NCBI GenBank assembly: GCA_963556495.2
Contig: OY747722.1
Span: 19,580,001 to 19,644,000 of the forward strand
Reading direction: 5' to 3'
Length of the DNA stretch: 64,000 nt
Origin: Valencia hispanica
Lineage: Eukaryota; Chordata; Actinopteri; Cyprinodontiformes; Valenciidae
Positions 11,901-32,877 of this stretch are shown here, one piece after another. The stretch's first letter is position 1, and every line of letters begins with the position of its first letter. The notes under the pieces were generated by a model. That model worked only from the letters and a program-made list of their open reading frames with translations. It was not told the origin of the DNA and searched no databases. The position numbers were made by a program, and so were the translations under genes.

Positions 11901-13740
11901 TACTGTTGTTTCCATTTGGGCCTTTCCTGGGATCATTTTTAGAGCACAAATACTCAAAAGAATACAACCAAGGTCTTGCAGAAAAAAAGGATGAATTCCC
12001 ATAAGATTTTGTTGCAAATAGCTACTTCCAAAGACATGGCATAAAAGAACCTGGGCAGAGAGCGGGGGAAAAAAGAAAGAGCAATTTCCTTTGCATCTGC
12101 CAAATTAAATGCAAACGATGTGCTTCTTTCTGCTCCGTGAATTATTTGTGTTTTTCCTCAAGCCGAGAGCTGAATTCTGACAGTCCCGAAAAGAAACTAC
12201 TACAACAGTTAGACACCGCTGAATAAGCAGGTTTTGAGACACAAAACTAATTCAGTTGGACATTGATTTTGTGTAAAATAAATGAATCAGTTTTCATTTG
12301 GTAAGTTAGCTCTCAGAGAGGAAAAATGTATGGACTTGCTGACAGAATGAAAAGTTACAGTTATTACAGTTAAAACAGCAGGTTTGGGTGAAAGGACAAT
12401 GGAAGAACCTGTTAGGAGTACATAAACATAAAAAGGGGGAATCAAGGGGAACTTTCAGATGATTATCATTAGAGTTTGAGGGCAATGCTCAGGCTGGGGA
12501 TACAGTTCTAACTTAAGATGTATTTCTAACCCGGCAATGCAGATAACTATTGGTACGGTACCAAAACGTATGATACAGTAAACAAGAGAAGTAGCAGTTG
12601 GCTAATACTCCAGAGCCCAGCCCACAAATACAAGAAGGCACAAGTCTGTCTGCTCTTTTTTCACAGAATATCGGAAATTCTGGTTAAACTTTTAAAACGT
12701 AAGATAACCGTAAAGCTGGTAGGACTTTTTACTCTCATACTGCAAGTACAAGACCTTTACGTTGCACTACGTTTGCTAATTTAAGAAATGGTTCGAGTAT
12801 CCATTTGACTATCAGACAAAACTGTAGATTTAGTACAAATCAGCATAAAGTAAGAAATAAAGAAAATTATTTCTGAACAGCCAGAGAGGGGATTCGATTC
12901 ATTAAACTAATTTTTAATAATAATAAACAACTAAGGTAAGAATAGTGGCATCAGCCCACTGGTCAGAATCAGCAGTGTTTTCCACCCTGACTGATCACCA
13001 ACTGGTTCAAAACTTTTTTTTTTATTCTAAAAAATAAAAAAGAGAGATAAGAAAAAAATATATATTTTAAAGAATTTAATATTTTATTTTTTTCACAACT
13101 GTAAATGTTAAATAAAAATACAAAGTTTGGACTTTTTGACAGTTACACACTGTATTTTAGATCATATTTAACTTTTTGCTTAAAATGGGTTTATAACCTT
13201 ACAATGTAATTAGATTCTTGTTCACACAAAGACCAGGTTACAAATATACAGAGTTGCTTTAATTTAAGATAACGTAAACTACATACTTTCAAGTTTGATC
13301 AGAAGAACTTTTAGCAACTTTTTTATTTAAAACAAAAAACTCACACACTATAATCAAAACCAATGCCAGATAAATGGATGTACTTTTAGGGCTTTTTCTT
13401 CACAAAAAGCTAAATTATCCAGTATCATATATGAAATATTTGTCACTTTGTGACATTTTACAAAAATTCCAAATGTCGTCTATTTTTGGACTTTAAGGCT
13501 GACATAGATGGCATGACTAATTTCAGCAGTCGCATCATGACTAATTCTCAGACTGCTACTTTCCAAACTCTCATCTGTTTCAACCAACAGAGAAAGTATA
13601 GCACGTACTGGAAATGGTGCTGAGCCATGGCTGACAAAATGCAGGCCATTTCTCTGCAATGTAAACTGAAGTGCCATCTAAAGCACAGCAATAATACCGT
13701 AATGGTTTAAATGACATACACTAAAGAGGTATGTTAACCC
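8945..13740. other. AT-rich non-coding DNA, presumed atxn7l1 intron
   Basis: Only short frames without recognisable domains occur here on either strand. The conserved second and third coding exons of the ATXN7 family (HLFGHYPAHDDFY-type sequence) were looked for on the minus strand and not seen. I therefore read this as intron. Confidence 0.45.
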
Positions 13741-14480
13741 ACAAATAGCCACATTAGAGCGCAGTCTAGTTGTAATGAGATCATGCCAGTGGCTGGCTGT
13801 CTAATCAGGCTAAGTTTCTCTAGGTTGTCATCATATCCACTGTGTGCATGTGTGAAAGTGAGAAAGAGGCGGCTAGCGATAATAACCCACGTTGCACATC
13901 AATTACAGTCAAACAGGCCTCGTACCATCTTCGTATTCCGCAGGAGGATGGCGTCAAAGTCGACTACACGTCACAATAACGGATCAGCCACAATCCTGCT
14001 GGATACTAATTTATAAATAAAGCCTTTTGAAACATTTTTTTCTCTGATTGTTTGTGTCTGCATATGGGTCCCAGCAGCCCATGGCGTCATGTTGCGAGCA
14101 GGTCGGCAATTCTGGAAGCACCGCTCCAGTCTTGCTCTGACAGAAGGGGCGAGAGAGAGAGATGAGGCATGCAAATCTGTGTAGGAGAGGGGAGGCTGGT
14201 ATCTGACCAGCGAGAGTGAGACGAGTTTCCCCGGCTCCAAGCGTGCGTCACCGTGCTCCTACGGGGACTTTGGCGCATTCAAACGTTTAGGGGGATGACT
14301 CAAACGTGTCACTGGAGCCCACGCTCCTGTAGGGTATTTATGTGTGGTGAGGTGTGGAGGATTTCCTCTGGGTCTGTCCCCTCCAGGGGGTTGAAGTGAG
14401 ACGGTAGCGAGTCTCCAGACGGGGGTACGCGCTAAGCTGTACAGTCTGTGCGAGAGTCTGAATCTAACGCTTAAAATGAG
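13741..14480. other. GC-richer island within presumed intron
   Basis: This block contains more CpG than its surroundings, for example GTCAAAGTCGACTACACGTCAC near 13954 and GACGGGGGTACGCGC near 14418. It has no recognisable coding exon. It could be an internal promoter, enhancer or repeat; sequence alone does not decide. Confidence 0.35.
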
Positions 14481-16429
14481 TGGCTTGAGCTATCAAAAGT
14501 GAATACACTGACTATACATGCTATGACACGAGGCATGGGCCTCCACGACATTCTGAGACCTTAACTAAAAATACAACTATTTCACCATATTTACAGAAAC
14601 ATTTAAAACAAAAAGGCATAAAATCCACCAACTGAATCAGAAAAGCAACCATTTTTCCTACACATGCTAAATTAATTTAAAGTATTTACCAACACATCAT
14701 AATGATGTCACTGTTAACATTTCTACAACAAAAAAATAGAACAAGCAAGCTAAAATTAGAAGTAGCTTTCAGGTGCTTTTCTTGCGCAGAATATGATACC
14801 TTTCTGCTGAATTAGTCAGGCTATCTGCTCAGGTAGCCAGTCAGCCAGGGTAATGCATATTTACAAAACTTAAATGAAACTCAAATGAAGTTTTTTGAAT
14901 GTAGAATTGCAAACCTCAAAATGATGACCACAATATTCATTATTCGTGCTCCGATCTTTCGATTGGTGATAATGCCTCTAAAATTGTATCACCAACCTCA
15001 GAATATCATTCTTTTGTTTTGATTTTGTTCCTTTTAGCAACATAGCCAAGGCTTACTGAAACTTTTAGTCTAACATAATCAGGTTTGATTTACTTTAGGA
15101 TGAGTAGATTCCTATTAGATCAATCAAATAGTTAAAAATCTTAACTAACATACGATCTAAATTATAGCAAAACGCCATCGATTAGCATAATGAGCCCATG
15201 CTTAGTTTGCATTCATAGTTTTGATCAGGGCTGTGTTGTTTGGGTTTTGTAAGAAATGGGAAATATCCTTAGCTCAATAGTACAATTTTGCGTAGTCTTC
15301 ATATGGCAACAGAAGGCAAGTCACTGTTTTACTGTCAAAGCATTTTATTCTAAAGTAATCAACGGGACATCTTAGCCGAATAAAATAATTATTGCAAGTC
15401 AATAAACTCATTCCTTTTTAACACTAAAAACAGAAAACTTCAACAAAAAAAAACAAAAAAAGATTTCCACATCATCCCAGCTTTGATATAAATTGATTAC
15501 CATAAATAACAGAATTTCAGCTTCTAAGAGACAGGATTTTTATGCCCCTAATTCTTAATCTAGAAAATTATATTTGTAACATTTGAAAGCAATTTGTGTT
15601 ACTATTTTTTATGTTTTTGTATTGTAAACACACTGCATAATATTAGGGAAACATGACATGCCAATATTGTTATTTAACACTGGGATAACAATAACGGGGA
15701 TTTGTCATTACTCTGTTTCTAGTCATCACAATCTCCTCACTCCACCATCGGCTGGGGCTATAACAGAATTATTGAAATATTATATTTTACCAGATACTGT
15801 AAACTGGCCTTTCGGATTGCAATCTTGCCCGTATTGATATTTCCCCTTCGATATATTCTTCAGCTCCAATACTCAGCAATATTTCTTAGTTAAGTTTGAA
15901 TCAATAAGAATAACATTCGAAGCTAACAAACATATCAACACTAAAGGGCTTGATTTCCTCCCTGCTCCTAAAATGATCATCATCCACTACTCCACGTACA
16001 CATAGTTTTTTTTATTGGTACTACAGTGTTAAAGTTGTTAGAGCCTGATCATAATTCATTTAAAAACACACAATACAATAAAAAATATAATAAAGATATT
16101 AATAAAGATAATGGAAAGCGGTATCAAGACTAAATAAAGAAACTCAAATCTTGTCTTTAAAGAAGATTTTAACAAAACTCAGTTAAAATGATCACCTAAT
16201 AAATTATTGTGTCAACTAAATAAAACCCACAATAAACAGTGAGGTTCAAATACGGCAGATACATTACCCCCTGTAAGGTGTGTATTTTCTAAAAAACCAT
16301 CGAAAACAAAGAAACTACAATTGACATGTATACATATGTAGTTTACACACCAGCAGCGCAAGCAAATAAACGTGTGTTTCTCTTAGAAGTGCTTAAAAAT
16401 TGAGCCGTAAAAGCTGCCGTCCATGTGTT
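14481..16429. other. AT-rich non-coding DNA, no supported gene
   Basis: No coding frame, clear transposon termini or tandem repeat was recognised. It lies directly downstream of the atxn7l1 first coding exon in the transcriptional direction, so it is probably intron 1. Confidence 0.45.
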
Positions 16430-16760
16430 GCTAAAAACAATAACAAACCATCCACCGTGTGGTACGTGACGGCGCCGCTCGCGCGAGTTCCTTACCGTTT
16501 CTGCCGAGTTTCGCGGCTTCAGCAGGGCAGCGGGAGTCCGTGTCGTCCTTAACAGAAGAGGGGACTGCGTCTGCGTGAACAAAACATCCGCTTTACAAAC
16601 ACACGGCAGCGTTCGCAACAAACTTTAGGGGCCATGCGTGGAGCCCTGCAGCTCCCGAGGCTCGGCTACCAGGTTAGCATTAGCCTGCTAGCGCCAGCCT
16701 GAGCAGAGCTTCCTCGACTACACCAAGTAGATCTGTCAAAGCTAACAAACTTACAGCTGG
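16430..16760 (-). promoter_or_regulatory. CpG-rich block with possible minus-strand alternative exon
   Basis: The block is CpG-dense (GGCGCCGCTCGCGCGAG near 16471). On the minus strand a good donor, AAACG followed by GTAAGG, has its exon edge at 16496. It lies about 0.5 kb downstream of the atxn7l1 first coding exon. It may be an alternative first exon and promoter of atxn7l1. No conserved peptide supports translation. Confidence 0.35.
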
Positions 16761-17027
16761 ACAGTTCAGGACGTCATGACTTGAGCGCGTCAGAGGCACA
16801 AACTCTCCACCGAAACGCTTAGGTTCGCTTACGCGCATGTGCGCTGCTTGTCAAAGCAAGCTATTAATACTGCATTTTGTAGTAATATTTTTGACAGTTA
16901 CTTTGCTGAGCTCTGACAGACCCTGAATGGTGGAGAAGCTTACTCAACTCAATCACAGACAGTTTGGACCACGCACTCCCCGACAGTTTGTCAGCTGAAC
17001 AACAACACCACCGAGACGCCAACTTAC

Positions 17028-17124
17028 TATCAACAAAACGTAATTTAGTCGCACTGACGAAGGAAGACCAAGGCTCGCACAAGAAGGTATCCGGACTTGG
17101 TATTTGGCGATCCAGTGTCGCCAT
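17028..17124 (-). CDS. atxn7l1: Ataxin-7-like protein 1, first coding exon (partial gene)
   Basis: ATXN7L1 is a paralogue of ataxin-7, the subunit that anchors the deubiquitinase module in the nuclear SAGA complex. The exon encodes 32 codons and one base, starting [15 protein letters not shown] and continuing [16 protein letters not shown]. This resembles the human ATXN7L1 start ([21 protein letters not shown], recalled from memory). It ends at a consensus donor (ATA then GTAAGT; exon edge 17028) in phase 1. The ATG at 17124 was chosen by similarity. An in-frame ATG exists at 17301, and the residues just before MATL (KQQEGRA) also match the longer human isoform, so translation may begin upstream. 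Linkage to sypl1 and nampt supports the L1 paralogue. No later exon was recognised in the window, so intron 1 probably runs through positions 1-17027. Confidence 0.82.
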
Positions 17125-17380
17125 TGCTCTTCCTTCTTGTTGCTTTGCTGAGAGCAGTTTTTTTCTCTCGCTCTCTCTCTTTCTCTCTCTCTCTTCGCAC
17201 GCAGCAGGCGAAAAACGAAAGAACGAGATATGGTGACGTCGCTGTCGGAGGTGTTCGTTTCGCGTCGGTCGTCTCCGGTGGATCGAGTGGTCGAGTGACA
17301 AATAGGGAGCTACTCAAGAGTTCAAAAGTTCACTGTGTTCGACGGAATTACAGTAGAACCAACGCTATGAAGTAAAAAAA
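17125..17380 (-). promoter_or_regulatory. atxn7l1 5' UTR or N-terminal extension and core promoter region
   Basis: This CpG-containing segment lies immediately upstream of the atxn7l1 start. A pyrimidine-rich CT run (about 17159-17193 on plus) encodes an Arg/Glu/Lys/Ser-rich stretch in the in-frame upstream extension. A CRE-like TGACGTCG lies at 17233-17240. No TATA box was seen. The transcription start cannot be placed from sequence. Confidence 0.5.
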
Positions 17381-19178
17381 TAAAAATTTAAAAAGGAAAA
17401 AAAAAAAAAAAGGACATGATTTTATAAGTGAATAAATTTTACATAATATTACATAAATATGTTAATAAATCAATGAAACTCATGAAATGTGTACTGGGAT
17501 TTTGATTTGAACATTCATTCTTTGAACAGTGTGAAAGCAACAAGTTAGTAACATAAAATCAGGATTTCTATATTTATTATTCTTGCTTAATTGGTAAAAT
17601 AATATTTTACAGACAAAAATGTAATCTCTTGTACTTTTCCTGGTATTACCAACAAGCAACAAACAAATCAAATCTTTAGTGCTGGCAAGAAACAATCCAA
17701 GATGCCCCTCTCCAAGAAGCCAAGTAAGAAATAATGTGCGCTTTAAAAAAATATTTATAATCTTGCCAGAAACACACAAAATGCACATCATGCAATTCTG
17801 AAGGGATGGGTAAAAAATTCTCACTGGAACAGAAGGAAGACAAAAAAAAACTGATGATACAGTAAAGGGACAAAAAGGGAAGAAATGTGGGCATATAATT
17901 ACCTCTAGACAGTCACATCACAAGTTTAAATCGAGCTTTATATCCGTATTCTCTCTTACTGATCAGCTCTGTTGGTTCTGATTTGATCATTTTAAGGTTA
18001 GGTATCCCTTAAGTGAGAAAAACAGAGGTTTGGTATTTTAAATGCTATGAAGTAAACTTCGGAAGAAATTATAGGTGTGAACTGCCTGACTTCAAGGCTA
18101 TGTCATCAGTGACATGCATTTGTCAGCAAATTGCAGGAATATATGAAGATTATCTGTGCTGCAGAGACCAGTGGGCACCTCAATCTTTAGCTTATAGGGA
18201 TGAAGTTAGGTTATTGCATTTTTTCATTTATTTCTCCTAACATATTAGCTTTTTTTTCGGGTTGATTTGTGCAGCCTATATGTAACATTAAAAAAGATTT
18301 GACGTGTTTATTGTGGTTTAATCCTTACATCCTCAACACTTGGCATTTATACATGGATAAGTTTTTTTATTACCTACAGTAAGTACACAAATTAAGAAAA
18401 TTCAATATAAATTTCATGAGATTTAATTCGTTTTTAATTAAATGTAGCTAATTCTGATTAATAGAGAACAAATATAAACCACTGATCTTCAAAGAAAACA
18501 CCTCAAATTCTAACCCCAACTCAACCTTTTAACACAATGGAATAATGGAATATAAGGAAATTATACGTAAATACAGAAGGGATCTTGCATACCAATATAT
18601 AAACCTCCACGCAAATCCAAGGCATGATGGAGGATACGACTTGATTAAGGATAGCTCATGTGCAGAGCGTTAAAGCTCCCAATTGAAAAATTGCATTGGT
18701 ACAGATCTACAGTAATAACGACTACTTTGTCAATTCTCCTGAGATTATATGCATTAATTATCTCAAAGGTTTGAGTTTATTTTATTTACATTCCATGTAG
18801 CCGTTCTGAAAATGAGTGCGGGTTTAGAATTTATTGTGGAGCTGAACTTCCAGATTAGCTGTTATGCTAAGAGAAAATATAGCTGTGTTAATGTAAGCGT
18901 ACAAGGGGAGACGGCACTCTTTCTTGTAGAAAACACATCGTAGCCCACCTAATGCTACAATACCTACTTGATGTTCAAAACCACACTAGAATCATTTAAT
19001 ATAAACAAATTATATCCTAAAATAATTGTCTTTAGTATAAATGTGCACATCATCATTTAAGTCTCCACCCACTGGAGGGAGCATCATGATTACGTCTCAT
19101 TGTATACATGTTTGTTCTGTAATACTGTAAAATAAAGCCAAGACAAAATACAGAAGTGGCTGTGACTGGAAGCACATA
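17381..19178. other. Intergenic, no supported gene
   Basis: AT-rich sequence between the atxn7l1 promoter and the Tc1-like element. An A-run lies at about 17396-17412. A 114-codon minus frame (17824-17480) and a 75-codon plus frame (18013-18240) show no recognisable domain. In mammals CDHR3 occupies this interval; no cadherin-repeat motif (DxNDNxP, LDRE) was seen. Confidence 0.5.
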
Positions 19179-20479
19179 CAGTCGCTTGCAAAAGTATTCT
19201 GCCCCCTTGAACTTTTCCGCATTTTGTCACATTACAGCCACAAACATGGATCAATTTTGTTGGAATTCCATGTGAAAGACCAATACAAAGTGGTGTACAC
19301 GTGAGAAGTGGAAAGAAAATCATACATGATTCCAAACATTTTTTACAAATAAATAACTGAAAAGTGGGGTGTGCGTATTTATTTAGCCCCCTGAGTCAAT
19401 ACTTTGTAGAACCACCTTTTGCTGCAATTCCAGCTGCCAGTCTTTTAGGGTATGTCTCTACCAGCTTTGTACATCTAGAGACTGAAATTCTTGTACATTC
19501 TTCTTTGCAAAACAGCTCCAGCCCAGTCAGATTAGATGGACAGCGTTTGTGAACAGCAGTTTTCAGATCTTGCCACAGATTCTCGATTGGATTTAGATCT
19601 GGACTTTGACTGAGCCATTCTAACACATGGATATGTTTTGTTTTAAACCATTCCATTGTTGCCCTGGCTTTATGTTTAGGGTCATTCTCCTGCTGGAAGG
19701 TGAACCTCCGCAAACTGCAAACAGGACTTCTTATGATTTTCTTTTAACAATGGCTTTCTTCTTGCCACTCATCCATAAAGGCCAACTTTGTGCAGTGCAC
19801 CACTAATAGTTGTCCTATGGACAGATTCCCCCACCTGAGGTGTAGATCTCTGCAGCTCGTCCAGAGTCACCATGGGCCTCTTGGCTGCATTTCTGATCAG
19901 CGCTCTCCTTGTTCGGCCTGTGAGTTTAGGTGGACCGCCTTGTCTTGGTAGGTTTACAGTTGTGCCATACTCCTTCCATTTCTGAATAATCGCTTGAACA
20001 GTGCTCCGTGGGACGTTCAAGGCTTGGGAAATCTTTTTGTAGCCTAAGCCTGCTTTAAATTTCTCAATAACTTTATCCCTGACCTGTCTGGTGTGTTCTT
20101 TGGACTTCATGGTGTTGTTGCTCCCAACATTCTCTTAGACAACCTCTGAGGCCGTCACAGGGCAGCTGTATTTGTACTGACATTATATTACACACAGGTG
20201 CACTCTATTTAGTCATTAGCACTCATCAGACAATGTCTATGGGCAACTGACTGCACTCAGACCAAAGGGGGCTGAATAATTACGCACACCCCACTTTTCA
20301 GTTATTTATTTGTAAAAAATGTTTGGAATCATGTATGATTTTCGTTCCACTTCTCATGTGTACACCACTTTGTATTGGTCTTTCACGTGGAATTCCAATA
20401 AAATTGATTCATGTTTGTGGCTGTAATGTGACAAAATGTGGAAAAGTTCAAGGGGGCCGAATACTTTTGCAAGCCACTG
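19179..20479 (-). mobile_element. Tc1-like DNA transposon, internally deleted, with long terminal inverted repeats
   Basis: The element is bounded by TA dinucleotides (19177-19178 and 20480-20481), the Tc1/mariner target site. Terminal inverted repeats of about 212 bp (19179-19392 and 20268-20479) are nearly identical and start CAGTSGCTTGCAAAAGTATT. The transposase lies on the minus strand inside. At 1301 bp the element is about 0.3 kb shorter than a typical 1.6-kb Tc1 element, consistent with loss of the middle of the transposase. Arm similarity suggests fairly recent insertion. It could be mobilised only by transposase supplied elsewhere. Confidence 0.92.
19396..20110 (-). pseudogene. Tc1-like transposase, stop codon plus internal deletion
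   Basis: The N-terminal frame (20110-19769, 113 codons) encodes the paired-like helix-turn-helix DNA-binding region (GYKKISQALNVPRSTV) and a second DNA-binding half. It ends at TGA (19769-19771) where VARRKP continues in frame. The C-terminal frame (19713-19396) is in another register and encodes QQENDPKHKARATMEWF and SPDLNPIENLW. The region with the first catalytic Asp of the DDE triad is missing, deleted near 19713-19722. The second Asp position reads Glu (QQEND instead of the usual QQDND). The final Glu in PIENLW remains. The protein cannot be active. Confidence 0.88.
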
Positions 20480-21215
20480 TAATAAAATGACCTAAAAATG
20501 AAGAATTCTTAAATAGTAAAATAGGCTAAAATAAACTTATAACACAATATGAAACTAAAGGCTAAGAACAATGCCGAGCACATTCTGACTGCTTTAACAA
20601 AGAATCTAATTATTAACCCTGGAACTGCTGAAAAAAATAACACTCTAAGCAACTGGAGAAGCATAGATAGAGGGCTAACTAATAAAAATATAGACAGTTT
20701 AGCATTGGCGATGGTTTAACTTTATAATCTCACACAATAAAATCCAACAGCAGGAACTAAATCATTACAACTGTTCATTTAAATTAAGCAATACATAATC
20801 TCAGGCCAGTTCAGCAAGTGGACCTGATGGCTCTACACTGCCCTCTTGTGGCTTTAAAGAGAAACTTTAAATGCAAAGGCTACTTCAGCCTTTGAGTAAA
20901 ATAGCTGCAATAAAAATGTATGCTTTTATTTAAGTTGAAAATATTAAAACAAGTCCTCTTTTCAAGCATCCATTTTGATACAGAGAGTGAAGATTACGAG
21001 GAAATTACAGTCTTAACTGTTGGTCAGGAAATGGCTATAATTAGTTTATCTAGGGCAGTTCTACACATTAGACACAATACGGTTATCCTCTGCACTTAAA
21101 AACATATTTTCAGTAACATTTAGCCTTCTATAGTGAAACAAGACAGCTATCTGTTTCTATCACAGACCATAACCAAAAAGAAATTAAGAAAGAAAACTCA
21201 CTGGAGTGGGTCATA
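20480..21215. other. Intergenic, no supported gene
   Basis: AT-rich sequence between two Tc1-like elements. No coding frame or repeat termini were recognised. Confidence 0.5.
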
Positions 21216-22041
21216 CAGTCCCTCGTAAAAGTATTCGTATCCTCTATTCTTCTATGCCTTTTGTTATGGTACAACCACAATTTGTTATTTTTTTTATTGA
21301 GATTTTATGTGATGGAGCAACACAAACTAGTGCATAACTATAATGGGGACAGATAAAAGATACAGGAGAGTATACAACTGTAAAATTTACAATGAATCCA
21401 TCTTTATCTTCCGATCAGTAGAGGACATAATTCTGGAAATTATGTGTTGGCATAACTCACATTAACCCTTAGGTTGCAACCCTAGATTTCGTTAATAAAA
21501 ATACATTTCACATGCAAGGCTCTTGAAAATCCTTGAAGGTCTTGCATACATATAAAGTTACAACTAATCATAAAATTATCATCAAACTGTCTTGGTTTCA
21601 GTGTTAGAAAGCAGCCTGTGTGCATGACGCATGGGATTATCAAACCCAAGGACTCAGGCTGTTAGCCCACATTCTGGTTTGAACTTGAATTCTGTGCAAA
21701 AAGAACGGGATTGTTAAATGAAATTCATAGAAACAGTTGTTTGCAGATTGTAACATCTCATGCAGGACGACCACCCTAATTAAACAGCCAGAGCTACATG
21801 GAATGATATGGATTAAAGAATATTCATGTGTTAGAATGGCCTAATCAAAGTCAAGACCTACATCCAATTTATGGATGTAGGTAAATAGACAATATATGAT
21901 TGTCTATTTACAGCACAACTGTGCACTACTTTAAGTTGGTCTGTCACATAAAATCCCAATACATGACATTGAAATGTGTGGTTGTAATGTAACAAAATGT
22001 GAACTAGTTCAATACACTAGAATACTTATGCATGCCAGGGC
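21216..22041 (+). mobile_element. Old Tc1-like transposon remnant
   Basis: The left end CAGTCCCTCGTAAAAGTATT follows a TA. The right end (GAATACTTATGCATGCCAGGG) is its diverged inverse. The inner arms share ATTTTATGTGA and GCAACAC-type blocks. Transposase relics on plus lie at about 21790-21870 (GAATATTCATGTGTTAGAATGGCCTAATC region, the HVLEWPSQS part of the family). A 13-bp perfect hairpin sits at 21881-21911. Frames are destroyed. Confidence 0.65.
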
Positions 22042-22339
22042 AAATTTTAGGTCATACAGGGATTCATGTCATTGAACTGATTGATTTATTGTTTTAATTT
22101 TTCCTTTAAAAACATGTTTTTATATAAAAAGAAATGATGTAGAAATAGGTGTGTCAAAACAGCAAACCTCATTTTTTATCAGATGTTGTGCACTGTAAAA
22201 CCTGGCATTTACACAAAACGCAAAGGGGAAAAAAATATTAAAACCTGTGCAACAAAACACCAAAAATGTAAGATTATCCTGTGTGGAGAAGGAGTGGAAA
22301 TATATAAAAGCACACAAACCACAAGATACATATGAAAAT

Positions 22340-24124
22340 ACATAAAAAAATGCTTTCACTTTTATTGTAAAATACAATGAAATTATGCAAGTCACATTCA
22401 AGAGAGCAGATGTCGTTTCAGCAGCAGTGTAGAAATGCCTAACCAGTACACTGTACACGATTGCTGTTTTACTGAACTTCAACTAGACCTTCAGAAAAAA
22501 AATAACATCACAATGCAACATAGAAAAAAGGGAATACTCAATACAAAGGGAAATATAAAAACATGTTTGGTGTCACATGAAAAATTAAGAAAATGGACAA
22601 TGGATAATAAAACGAGCTCTAACAAATAGTGCTTTGGTAGAATATGAAATTCACAAAATGTGAATGAAGAAAATTGTAATATAATAAAAATGTCACTACT
22701 ACATTCTTTAGTATTTCAAGAAAGCTATGAAATCATTGCAAATTAGTCCTTTAATTGGTAGCTTGGTTCAAAGTGTTCCAAGACTCAACACAGCATCTTT
22801 ATCAGCCTCTCTGGTGTTCTTAGAAAAATCGCATTAAGCACCACGAGGGAGCAACTAGATTCCAGAAATTTGAGTTTCAAACAACTTTGTAGTCTTTTCT
22901 GCAGCTTAAAAGCAAACCAAAATGCGGCCGATAGTAAGGATTTTTTCTAGAAGTTGGAAAGTTTAATCAGAAGTTGCATTTACCACCACCTTCCACTAGG
23001 TGGTGAATGCCAAAGAATGTGAAAGGAAATAAATGATTCCTGAATTAAAGGTTTGAGGGCTTCAGCTAAAAAACTAAATTGTTCAAATTTCACACAGAGG
23101 CAGACTTTATGTCTAAATTTTAAATGGAATATATGTCACTAAATTACAGAGCACCACAGTCATCTGTTGAGAAAATGTGCTAAAAAGCCTTAAAATTAAT
23201 GTCTTATTTACAAATATTTTCTAATCCAACTTTTTATTTGAGTATATTTATTCAGTGAAGAAAATTTTAAAAACGTGTTAAGAAATAACTGTTCATTAAA
23301 TAATGGGTGTCACACTTATTGGTGCCGCTTTCATTCCTCTACTATAAATTTAACTGTAGCTTTTTTTAATATGTCTATTTAACTTTTATTAGTTAATCAA
23401 AGTGTCAAGGAGCTTATTAATTAGTAACCCATAGCTGTTTCTCTGTTTTCCTGGGGTATAGCGATGATTTGCTCCTGAGACCAATTTCTCTTAGACAATA
23501 TAGAGAAGTCTCCATATGTGGGAAAGCCCCTTATGCAAGTAAGGTGGAGGCTCTGTGGGGTTGTGGGATTGCGAACCTTGTTAAAGTGCATTGAATCATA
23601 AACTATTTCAATTATCAGGACATTTAAAATTTAATTCTGGTGGCCTCTGCTACGAAAAGGAAAACATGTAGTCACTGGGTCTTTCAACTAGATATTGATC
23701 CAATAATAGGGATGCCAATAAATCTAATTGGAGGTGGTATATAGCAGTGTACGTATATCTGGGACCAAGGGCCAGGATGAAGGTGTGAGGATCATTAAAA
23801 GGTTTAAATGTTTGTTACATTATGACATATTAGGTTTTGTTGTTCTTTGTTGCAAAGCTCTCCAAAGAAATATGTGCAGAATGGGTTTTGATTCTTTCAG
23901 AAGTAAAATAACGTCAAGTCATTTAGGTTGTCAAACGCCAGCCCAGCTCTGTGCATGTTAGCACAAGCAAGAGCCAACCGATGACAGGTTCCAACAATCT
24001 CGGTTTCATTATCTCTATTGAGAACATTTTATAGATATGTACAAAAGGTGAAAATGTCATATTCATTTGAATTCCTATTCTTGTTGTATGCATGCTTATG
24101 CGTGGTAACAAGTGGGCACCGGTG
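22340..24124 (-). other. Putative sypl1 3' untranslated region
   Basis: This segment follows the sypl1 stop codon in the transcriptional direction. A minus-strand AATAAA lies at 22361-22366, which would give a 3' UTR of about 1.8 kb; other A/T-rich hexamers exist, so the end is not certain. Frames seen here, including one of 118 codons that overlaps the last exon out of frame, are not convincing genes. Confidence 0.4.

Positions 24125-32877
<8,753 letters not shown>

Noticed and set aside
1..17027. Further atxn7l1 coding exons
   Set aside because: The conserved family motifs following the first exon were sought on the minus strand and not recognised; very short exons may have been missed.
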